A stretch of DNA of 9,854 nucleotides from an uncultured Steroidobacteraceae bacterium (GTDB lineage Bacteria; Pseudomonadota; Gammaproteobacteria; Steroidobacterales; Steroidobacteraceae): contig CATPBQ010000360.1 of the NCBI GenBank assembly GCA_955652795.1, forward strand, positions 1-9,854, written 5' to 3'. A model generated the notes under the pieces. That model was not told where the DNA came from, ran no database searches, and was given only the letters and a program-made list of their open reading frames with translations. This document shows, piece after piece, positions 1-7,000 of this stretch (positions are counted from its first letter, which is position 1; every line of letters begins with the position of its first letter). A program made the translations under genes and the position numbers.

Positions 1-11
1 GCGCGCGTGCG

Positions 12-1184
12 CTAGCCGCGCGCGTAGGCGGGCAGGCCTTGCGCGAAGTCGCGCAGCGCGCGGATGCCGCTGGCCTCGGCGCGGCTGCACCAGTCACGCA
101 ACTGCGCCACGGCGCGTGCCTGATTCGCGGACGTCCCGTTCCACAGCTGTTGCAGGCTGTCGCGGTACTCGACCACCCGGCGCAACACTTCGTGTCTCTC
201 GAGCAGCTCGCGCAGCTTGCGGCGCGCCTCCTCGGCCAGCAGCGCCGGATGCCGGACCAGCAGCTTCGGCGCGATCACCGGCACGGAGCCGTGAGGCTCA
301 CGCCGTGCCAGCTCCCGGCACACGGGCAGCACCACGCGGCGCGCGTAGTCGCGCAGAACGTGCATGCGATTGGTGAACAGGGCGTTCACGGTGTCGGCGT
401 CCAGGTCGCGCCGCCGGCGCTCGAATTGCGGACGCGGAGCGACCCAGCGCACGCGCGCCAACCCCAGGGCACTGAACAGGCGTATCCACAGCCAGCCGAT
501 GTCGATCTCCCAGCGCTGCACCGCGAAGCGGGCCGAGCGCGGGAACGCGTGGTGATTATTGTGCAGCTCCTCGCCACCGAGCAGCAGCGCCCAGGGCACG
601 AGGTTGGTCGCGGTGGATGGCATCTCGAAGCTGCGGTAACCGACCGCGTGGCCGAGCCCGTTGATGACGCCGCCGGCAAAGAACGGCTGCGCCACCAGAT
701 GCACGGCGATCATCACGATGCCCGCAACACCGAACAGCAGCAGGTGCGCGGCGACGAACACCACGATGCCCAGGCGCGGGTAGCCGCTGTAGAGGCGCCG
801 CTCGAGCCAGTCCTGCGGCGTGCCGCGCCCGTAGTTCTTCAGCGTCTGCGCATCGTGCGCGGCGACGCCGTACAGTTCATAGCCCTCGAATAGCACGCGC
901 CGCAATCCAAACACCACGGGACTGTGCGGGTCGCCCGGCTGATCGGCGTGCGCATGGTGGCGGCGGTGGACCGCGACCCATTCCTTGGTGATTGCCCCGG
1001 AGCTGAACCACAGCCAGAAGCGGAACACGTGCCGCAGCGCCGGGTGCAGGATGAGTCCGCCATGGGACTGATCACGGTGCAGGTACAGCGTCACCCCGAG
1101 AAACATCGTCTGGATGGTGACAAACGTCACCAGCGCATAGCCCCAGACGGGCAACGCGACCAGACCATAGGGTGAGAGACTCAT
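12..1184 (-). CDS. Acyl-CoA/acyl-lipid delta-9-type fatty acid desaturase with a long C-terminal helical extension
   Basis: Membrane di-iron desaturase that introduces a cis double bond into a saturated acyl chain at the inner membrane, adjusting membrane fluidity. All three histidine boxes are visible: HRDQSH (residues 36-41), HRRHH (73-77) and HNNHH (208-212). The family-typical stretch NGLGHAVGYRSFE (175-187) precedes the third box. Hydrophobic segments at about 10-34 and 138-175 fit the membrane-spanning layout of stearoyl-CoA-type desaturases. The catalytic core ends near residue 250. The remaining ~140 residues are charged and helical, as in the ~390-residue bacterial DesB-type proteins, and resemble part of an ISL3 transposase (see findings). 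The ATG start is preceded by GGAG nine bases upstream. It stands alone, 172 nt after the quinone oxidoreductase gene. Exact substrate (acyl-CoA or phospholipid) and regiospecificity cannot be read from sequence; delta-9 is inferred from the family. Confidence 0.93.
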   Translation of the reverse strand: MSLSPYGLVALPVWGYALVTFVTIQTMFLGVTLYLHRDQSHGGLILHPALRHVFRFWLWFSSGAITKEWVAVHRRHHAHADQPGDPHSPVVFGLRRVLFEGYELYGVAAHDAQTLKNYGRGTPQDWLERRLYSGYPRLGIVVFVAAHLLLFGVAGIVMIAVHLVAQPFFAGGVINGLGHAVGYRSFEMPSTATNLVPWALLLGGEELHNNHHAFPRSARFAVQRWEIDIGWLWIRLFSALGLARVRWVAPRPQFERRRRDLDADTVNALFTNRMHVLRDYARRVVLPVCRELARREPHGSVPVIAPKLLVRHPALLAEEARRKLRELLERHEVLRRVVEYRDSLQQLWNGTSANQARAVAQLRDWCSRAEASGIRALRDFAQGLPAYARG

Positions 1185-1356
1185 CCGGACATACTCCGTC
1201 GATCGTTATGTCAGTCTGGCGCCGAAGGCTACTGCAATTCCGTGACGTTATGACGAATTTCCGCTGCCCCGCTGCCGAACTTCACACTTCCGGCAACCGG
1301 CGCACGCCACCCCGCGGCCGTGCCGGCCCCGGGCGGCGCTACGCGCATCGCTCCCC
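1185..1356. other. Intergenic region upstream of the desaturase gene
   Basis: This is the largest non-coding gap in the window (172 nt). On the minus strand it begins just after the oxidoreductase stop with GC-rich DNA, including a GGCCG-GCA-CGGCC hairpin (about 1314-1326) that has no T-run after it. Nearer the desaturase it becomes less GC-rich and carries a near-identical 9-bp direct repeat. The desaturase promoter should lie here, but no convincing -35/-10 pair with normal spacing could be picked out. Confidence 0.6.
1204..1254. repeat. Two-copy direct repeat CGTTATGWC, 42 bp apart
   Basis: On the plus strand CGTTATGTC (1204-1212) and CGTTATGAC (1246-1254) match at eight of nine positions. 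On the coding strand of the desaturase they read GWCATAACG. The start-to-start distance of 42 bp is close to four helical turns, which would place both copies on the same DNA face. The proximal copy lies about 20 bp upstream of the desaturase start codon. This could be a regulator binding site, but two short copies can also occur by chance. Confidence 0.3.
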
Positions 1357-2361
1357 TCATACGACCAGAACGATCTTGCCGATGTGCAGGTCGGATTCCA
1401 TCAACTTGTGGGCGAGCGCCGCATCGGCGAGCGGGAAGCGCGAGTGGATCACGGGCTTCAGCCCGAGCGAGGCGAACAGCGGCCACACGTTCTCCCGCAG
1501 CGCGCTGGCGAGGCGGCCCTTGTTCTGCACCGGTTGCGACCGCAGGGTCGACGCGGTGATCGTGATGCGCTTCGCCATGAGCGGCCGCAGATCGAGCTCC
1601 GCCTTGGTACCGCCCTGCGTTGCGATCAGCGCGATCCGTCCCTCGAGCGCGGCGGCGGCCACATTGCGGGCCAGGTAGTCCCCGCCCACCATGTCGAGAA
1701 TCACATCCGCCCCCCTGCCGTCCGTCGCACGCAGCGTCGCCTCGACGAAGTCGCCCTCGTGGTAGTTGATGGCCAGCTCCGCGCCCAGTTCGCGGCACGC
1801 AGCGCATTTCTGCGCACTGCCCGCAGTGACGATCACGCGGGCCTCGAACGCCTTGCCGAGCAGGATCGCGGTGGTCCCGATGCCACTGGCGCCGCCGTGC
1901 ACCAGCAGGGTTTCGCCGCGCTGCAAGCGTGCCCGCTCGAACACGTTCAGCCAGACGGTAAAGAAGGTTTCCGGCAGCGCCGCGGCTTCCTCAAAACTCA
2001 GCTGCGCCGGCACCGGCAGGCATTGCACCGCAGGCGCGGCGACGTACTGGGCATAGCCGCCGCCGGCCACCAGCGCGCAGACCCTGGCGCCCTGCCGCGG
2101 CTCGCGCACATCCGGACCCAGGCGCACGACCTCGCCGGCGACATCCAGGCCCGGAATGTCGGTGACGCCCGCAGGTGGCGGGTAGAGGCCCTTGCGTTGC
2201 AGGACGTCTGGCCGGTTCACACTGGCCGCGGCGACGCGAATCAGCACCTCCCCGGCACCCGGTTCCGGGACGGCTCGCTGCACAGCGCGCAGCACCTGGG
2301 GCGGCCCGGGTTCGCGAATCTCGACTGCGGTCATGGTCTGGGGAATCACGATGCGCGGCAT
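1357..2361 (-). CDS. NAD(P)H:quinone oxidoreductase, zinc-free MDR superfamily, PIG3 type
   Basis: Cytosolic medium-chain reductase expected to use NAD(P)H to reduce quinones or related electrophiles. The N-terminal GroES-like part carries SVNRPDVLQRKGLYPPP (residues 47-63), highly typical of the TP53I3/PIG3-like family. PGLDVAGEV (70-78) lacks the cysteine and histidine zinc ligands of true alcohol dehydrogenases. The Rossmann motif HGGASGIGTTAI (155-166) and the following SAQK (182-185) mark the nucleotide-binding domain. ASTLRSQP (270-277) is another PIG3-type signature. Length (334) is normal. The first ATG has only a weak Shine-Dalgarno. A second ATG at codon 10 (MTAVEIREPGPP) is where most relatives begin and may be the real start. 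The gene follows the small membrane-protein gene by 36 nt, so it may be co-transcribed with the sigma factor. Family assignment is secure; the physiological substrate is unknown. Confidence 0.93.
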   Translation of the reverse strand: MPRIVIPQTMTAVEIREPGPPQVLRAVQRAVPEPGAGEVLIRVAAASVNRPDVLQRKGLYPPPAGVTDIPGLDVAGEVVRLGPDVREPRQGARVCALVAGGGYAQYVAAPAVQCLPVPAQLSFEEAAALPETFFTVWLNVFERARLQRGETLLVHGGASGIGTTAILLGKAFEARVIVTAGSAQKCAACRELGAELAINYHEGDFVEATLRATDGRGADVILDMVGGDYLARNVAAAALEGRIALIATQGGTKAELDLRPLMAKRITITASTLRSQPVQNKGRLASALRENVWPLFASLGLKPVIHSRFPLADAALAHKLMESDLHIGKIVLVV

Positions 2362-2397
2362 GGTGAGGTCGCGCGGCGCCCGGCGTCAAATCCGCTT

Positions 2398-2757
2398 CTA
2401 TGCCGTTGGCGGCTGTGGCGCCTGCTCTCCGGCGTGTCGGTCGCGCCCGCAGCGCCGCTGAAAATGCTCGCGCATGCGCGCTCGTTCCTCCGGCGTCATG
2501 CTCGCCCAGCGTTCACGCCACATGCGCTGGCGCCAGTGACCGTGCCACCCGCCCCGTCCACGCAATCCCCCGAACAGAATCCGGCTCAACAGCAACAGGC
2601 CCACCGCCTGCCAATACTGCACCGCCGGACCGTGAAACAGACTCGGGACGAGCCAGTTCCACAGACTCATCACCACCAGGCTCAGGAGCGCGATGAGCGC
2701 GATCGCCAGCGCCAGAAACGCAGCCCCTTTCACTACCCAACGAGCTCGACCTCTCAC
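2398..2757 (-). CDS. Small two-helix inner-membrane protein encoded with an ECF sigma factor
   Basis: A 119-residue protein starting with GTG and directly following the sigma gene. A basic N-terminus (RGRARWVVK) leads into a hydrophobic helix at about 11-32. A short LWNWLVPSLF segment follows, then a second hydrophobic stretch with YWQAVGLLLLSRILFGG (48-64). The C-terminal third is soluble and strongly charged: it is rich in Arg, Trp and His (68-83) and then has the motif SMTPEERARMREHF (86-99). From memory, proteins with the LWNWL...LLLSRILFGG pattern and an MTPEER-type tail are common uncharacterised neighbours of ECF sigma genes in Proteobacteria and Bacteroidetes. The tail probably faces the cytoplasm, where it could contact the sigma factor, but topology and function are inferred. 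No known anti-sigma domain (ASD or zinc anti-sigma His/Cys motif) can be seen. An alternative is a general membrane-stress protein. Confidence 0.85.
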   Translation of the reverse strand: MRGRARWVVKGAAFLALAIALIALLSLVVMSLWNWLVPSLFHGPAVQYWQAVGLLLLSRILFGGLRGRGGWHGHWRQRMWRERWASMTPEERARMREHFQRRCGRDRHAGEQAPQPPTA

Positions 2758-2770
2758 ATCGTTCTCCTCA
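2758..2770 (-). promoter_or_regulatory. Shine-Dalgarno overlapping the sigma-factor stop codon, deciding a GTG start
   Basis: The minus strand reads TGAGGAGAACGATGTG. The sigma stop TGA contributes its A to AGGAG, which sits six bases before the GTG start of the membrane-protein gene. No in-frame ATG lies nearby, so this site decides the GTG start. It implies that ribosomes finishing the sigma factor reload here, giving coupled expression of the two proteins. Confidence 0.75.
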
Positions 2771-3352
2771 TGTCAGCAACCAATCGTCCCAGGCCGCCCG
2801 CAGCCGCCGCTGCAGGTGCAGCACCGCGTAGCGCTTGCGCGAGAGCAGCGTGTTGACACTCACCCCTGAGCGCGCCGACAGTTCCCTGAAGGAGAGACCG
2901 TCGAGCTCGTGGGCCACGAACACCTCGCGCTGCTCGTACGGCAGCTCCTCGAGCGCCGCCTCGATTTCCTCGAGCAGCAGCTCGCGAATGACGGAAGACT
3001 CCGCTCCGCCATCCGCGTCGGGCAGCAGATCCTCGAACGCTTCGTCGTGCTCCTCGCCGTCTGTCGCCGGCGGACCGGTGAGCCGCTCCCGGCTCTTGCG
3101 GCGAAAGCGGTCGACGATGCGATTGCGCGCCACCCGCGTGAGCCACGCGCCCGCCTGTTCCACCGGCCGCATCATGCGGTAGGCCAGCACCAGCTCGTAC
3201 AGCGCGTCCTGCAGGACATCCTCGGCTTCAGCCGCATCGGCAGTCCGCCGGCGGATGAACGCCAACAGGCGCCCACGCTCGCGCTGCACGGTGGAGGCGA
3301 TTTCACGGTCCTGCGCGGAAGCGGTCAGACGGTCGGTGAGCGCAGCATCCAT
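2768..3352 (-). CDS. ECF-type (sigma-70 family, group 4) RNA polymerase sigma factor
   Basis: Directs RNA polymerase to a dedicated promoter set. Sigma region 2 spans about residues 23-91, with the core-binding helix around EDVLQDALY (44-52) and the -10 recognition part WLTRVARNRIVDRFRR (70-85). A strongly acidic linker (99-118) follows. Region 4 spans about 122-184, including LEELPYEQREVFVAHELDG (134-152) and the helix-turn-helix GLSFRELSARSGVSVNTLLS (152-171) that reads the -35 element. Regions 1.1 and 3 are absent and the length (194) is usual for ECF factors. The ATG at 3352 gives a family-typical N-terminus. The gene opens a probable operon with the small membrane protein and, less certainly, the quinone oxidoreductase. 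No classical anti-sigma gene is adjacent. No GGAAC-type autoregulatory -35 element was found in the 78-nt upstream gap. The stimulus is unknown. Confidence 0.93.
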   Translation of the reverse strand: MDAALTDRLTASAQDREIASTVQRERGRLLAFIRRRTADAAEAEDVLQDALYELVLAYRMMRPVEQAGAWLTRVARNRIVDRFRRKSRERLTGPPATDGEEHDEAFEDLLPDADGGAESSVIRELLLEEIEAALEELPYEQREVFVAHELDGLSFRELSARSGVSVNTLLSRKRYAVLHLQRRLRAAWDDWLLT

Positions 3353-3399
3353 CTGCCTGTTAAGACGACTGACGGCGGGAAATATTGTGGCGGGGAACA

Positions 3400-3430
3400 G
3401 GCGCGGGGCTGGCCCCCACCGAAGCGCGCC
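3400..3430 (-). terminator. Possible weak hairpin after the efflux operon
   Basis: Immediately after the LysE-type gene's stop codon the transcript contains GGCGCG pairing with CGCGCC 19 nt later. An inner GGGG/CCCC stem is possible inside it. No run of uridines follows, so this is not a convincing intrinsic terminator. It could be a Rho-dependent end or an mRNA-stabilising 3' hairpin. It lies in the 78-nt gap that must also hold any sigma-gene promoter. Confidence 0.3.
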
Positions 3431-4045
3431 TCAGCGCGTTGCGACCGCGACCGCGGCTCCGGCCATGACCGCCCCGGTGCCACGCTGCACCCAGCGCACG
3501 GTTTCGGGCCGGGACAGGCGCGCGCGGGCACGCGCCGCAAACACCGCATACGCCCCGAGCACCGCGGGCAGCACGCAGCAGATCACCAGGGCGATCTCGA
3601 GGAATCCGCCGACGCTCAGGCGCTTGAGCTCCACCACCGTCGGCAGCACCGCGAGGAAGAACACCATGGTCTTGGGATTGCCGAGCGTCAGGGCGAGCGT
3701 CCCCGCGAACAGTTGCAGCGGGCGCTCGCGGCGCGGCGCCTGCGCAACATCGAGCGCGCCCGCCGGAGTCGTCCACAGCCGCCACGCCAGGTACAGAAGG
3801 TACGCGGCGCCGGCGTATCTGACCACGACGAACACCGTGTGGGCTGTCTGCGCCAGCAGCGCGAGTCCCGTCGCGGCGAGCGTGAGCCAGATGAGATCTC
3901 CGGCGAGGAAGCCCGCGATGAAGGCCGGCGCCCCGCTCACGCCTCGACCCAGGGCACGAGCCACCACCGCGGCCACGCCCGGCCCCGGGGAGGCGACCGC
4001 GAGCGCATACACGAGGCAGAAGACCGACAGGCCGTAGGCGGACAT
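3431..4045 (-). CDS. LysE/RhtB-family amino-acid or small-metabolite exporter
   Basis: Inner-membrane exporter of about six helices, of the family that expels lysine, threonine, homoserine lactones and related small molecules. The N-terminal ASPGPG motif (residues 18-23) and the central LGNPKTMVFFLAVLP stretch (121-135) are hallmarks of the family. Hydrophobic helices fall at about 3-19, 39-61, 68-90, 112-135, 147-171 and 187-202. Length (204) is standard. The frame stays open upstream of 4045, but that extension lies entirely inside the RND gene. The ATG at 4045, with CAGGA just upstream, yields the normal family N-terminus. It begins 11 nt after the RND permease stop, so it is probably the last gene of the efflux operon. 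Its substrate cannot be deduced, and neither can whether it cooperates with the RND pump or is merely co-expressed. Confidence 0.9.
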   Translation of the reverse strand: MSAYGLSVFCLVYALAVASPGPGVAAVVARALGRGVSGAPAFIAGFLAGDLIWLTLAATGLALLAQTAHTVFVVVRYAGAAYLLYLAWRLWTTPAGALDVAQAPRRERPLQLFAGTLALTLGNPKTMVFFLAVLPTVVELKRLSVGGFLEIALVICCVLPAVLGAYAVFAARARARLSRPETVRWVQRGTGAVMAGAAVAVATR

Positions 4046-4056
4046 ATCCTGAAAGT

Positions 4057-7000
4057 CTAACGCGCGCCGGCGGCGTCCGCGCGCCCGAGCGGCCCGAACC
4101 GCCAGATCAGAACCGGCAACACGAGGAGCGTCATGAGTGTCGAGGTGGCGAGGCCCCCCAGGATTACGCTCGCCATCGGCCCCTGCACCTCCCGGCCCGC
4201 CTCGCCGGTCCCCAGCGCGAGCGGCAGCAGACCCAGCGCCGTCACCAGTGCGGTCATGAGTATCGGCACGAGCCGCTCGCGCGTGCTGCGCAGCACCGTC
4301 GGCAGCGACCACTGCGCACCCTCGACCGTCATCAGATGCCCGAGGTGCGCAATCAGCAGGATGGCATTGCGCGCGACGATGCCGAACAGCGTGACGAATC
4401 CGACCAGCGAGCCGATCGAGAGCGTCGCGCCGGTGAGCGCCACGGCGAGCACCCCGCCGACCAGGGCAAACGGCGCGGTGGCGATGATGAGCAGTACGCT
4501 GCGCGCGTCGCGAAACGCCACCGACAACAGCAGCATGATACCCACCGCCGCGAGCGCCGAGTGCACCAGTAGCTCATGGCGCGCCTGCGCCTGGCCGCTC
4601 GCGGCGCCGGCGAATCCCAGGTACACCGTAGGCGGCAGCTTCACGCGACTCGCAATCGCCTTCTGCAGCTGCGCCACGAAACCGCCGATGTCCGAGGTCG
4701 TGGGGTTGAGAGTCACCACCTGCCGGCGCCGGCCCCCTTCGTGCATGATGCTGGTGCGGCCTTCGGTGAGGGAGAGCGCGGCGAGGTCCTTCAGCGGCAC
4801 GGTCACGCCGTTCGCAGTACGCACCAGGAGTTGCCCGATCGCCTCCGGATCGACGCGCTCGGCGGGGGGCAGCCGCACGGTGAGATCGATCACTTTGTTC
4901 GCGTCGTAGACCTGCGCCGCGGCCGTACCCTGGTAAGCCGTCTCGACCGTGTCCAGCACGTCCGCTGCGGTGAACCCGTATTGGCCAAGCCGTTCGGGCC
5001 TCACGTCTACCCGCAGGAACGGCGCTCCCGAGGGCGCCTGCACCTGGACATCGCTGGCTTTCGGCACCGCGCGCGCAACGGCGGCAATCTCATCCGCCAC
5101 CCGGTCGAGCTCGTCCAGCTCAGGCCCGAAGACGTTGATGGTCACGGGCGCGGTCTCACCGGACAGCGACTCACTCAGGCGGTCACCGAGAAATGTCAGC
5201 ACCTCGGAGCGCAGGCCGGGATAGTGCTGCAGGACTGCGCGGATGGCAGCCTGGGTCGCTCCCTCGGCGCGGCCCGACATGTGCTTGAGCTCGATGTGAA
5301 ACTCGCTGCGGTTCGGCTCCCAGGTGTCCTCGCCGGATTCCGCGCGCCCCATGGTCTGCTCGACGCTCAGGATGCCGGGGATCGCCAGCAGGTCGTGCGC
5401 CAGGCGCACGCCGAGGGTCTTCATGGCGGTGAGGGAGGTGCCGGGGGTGGCAACGGCCTGCACCACGAAATGACCCTCGCGAAACGGCGGCATGAGCTCG
5501 CTGCCAAAGAACGGCAACGCGGCCGCCGCGAGCAGCATCACGACCACGGAGCCGATGATCACGCGGCGCGGGAAAGCGCTCCAGCGGTGCAGCAGCGCCT
5601 CGTGCCGGTCTTTCAGGCGCGTGAGCCACGGTGGCTCCGCGTGCGGCTCGGTGCGCGTCAGCAGCAGCCACGCGGCGGCGGGTGTGACCGTCAGCGCCAC
5701 GACGAGCGAGGCCAGCGTCGCCAGCGAGAAGGAAGCGGCCAGTGGTCCGAAGAAACTGCCCTGCAGCCCGGACAGCAGCAGCATCGGCGCCAGCACCAGC
5801 ACCACGACGAAGGTGGCGTACACGACCGGCGCGCGCACCTCGACCGATGCGTTCTGAATGATCTCGCGAGCCTCGACGCCGTGGGCGTGCGTGCCACGCA
5901 GGCGCCGTACGATGTTCTCCACGCCGATGATGGCATCGTCGACCACCACGCCGAGCGCCACCGCGAGGCCCCCCAAAGTCATGGTGTTGATGGTCCAGCC
6001 GAGGGCGTCCACCGCGATCACGGCAGCGAACAGCGCCAGCGGAATGGAAACGAACGCCACCAGCACGCTGCGCAGGTCGCGCAGGAACAGGAACAGCACC
6101 AGTGTGATCAGCACCGCTCCCAGCACCACGTCGAGGCGGATGCCTCGGAGCGCGTTCTCGATGAAGTTGGCCGGCCGGTGCAGCCCGCCGTAAAGCGTTA
6201 CGCCGCGCGAGCGCAGGGCCGGCGTGAGCTCCGCGAGCGCCGCCTCGATCGCGCGTGTCACGATGAGCGTGTTGGCGCCGTACTGGCTGGAGAGGTTCAG
6301 CAGCACGCCGGGTTTGCCCATGATGAGCGCGTCGCCGTACTTCGGCGCCACCCCGTCGGTGACGGTCGCAAAGTCACGCAGCCTCAGCGGCGTGGCGGCG
6401 GTGCTGGCGGCGGGCGCCGCCGCGACAGCGGGGACCACTGCAGCCCCGAGCGCCGCCACGTCGAGCGTCTGACCGCGGCTCTCGATAAGCACCCGCTGGT
6501 TGGCAGTTTCGATGAACCCCCCGCCGCGCACCCCGGTCGCGGAACGCACCGCCAAGACGACGTCGCTGAAAGCCAGATCGCGCGCGTTCAGCTCGCGCGG
6601 CTCTACCTGCACCTGCAGCTGCCGCTCATCGCCTCCGTAGAGCGTTGCCCGGGCAACCCCGGGAACCGCGAGCAGCCGCGGCCGGATGGTCCACTGCACC
6701 AGATCGCGCAGCTGCATCGGCGACAGCCGCTCACTGACAAAGCCGAGCTTCAGCAGGTCCATGGTCGAGGACGTCAGCGGCTCGAGCTTGGGCACTTTCA
6801 CGCCCAGCGGCAGCCTTGAGGTGACCTGCCCCAATGCTTCGGCGACGATCTGCCGTGCGCGGTACGGATCGATGTTTTCCTGGAACACCACCGTGACCAC
6901 CGACAGTCCGGAGATGGTTTCGGAGCGCACCGCCTGCACGCCGCTCGCGCCACTGATCGCCTGCTCGATCGGCAGCGTCACCAGCAGCTCCACCTGCTCG

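Noticed and set aside
1182..1193. A three-codon mini-ORF (ATG TCC GGA TGA) whose stop overlaps the desaturase start
   Set aside because: The GGAG is only one base from its ATG, too close for efficient initiation. Such short frames are common by chance, so a leader-peptide role is not supported.
1384..2856. A 490-codon open frame on the plus strand across the oxidoreductase and small membrane-protein genes
   Set aside because: It runs antisense to two or more well-supported genes, has shadow-like composition and shows no recognisable motif.
3353..3430. Search for an ECF-type autoregulatory promoter before the sigma gene
   Set aside because: The gap has an AT-rich patch (ACAATATTT) and a CGTC, but no GGAAC-like -35 element at a suitable distance, so no promoter was called.
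4046..4312. N-terminal extension of the LysE-type gene into the RND gene
   Set aside because: The extension has no membrane or family features and lies in another frame of the RND coding sequence. The ATG at 4045 gives the standard family N-terminus.
4576..6819. A 747-codon open frame on the plus strand, antisense to the RND gene
   Set aside because: Its translation is rich in Arg, His, Gln and Gly with no domain pattern, and it is the exact antisense shadow of a strongly conserved RND permease. Long antisense frames are expected in DNA of this GC content.
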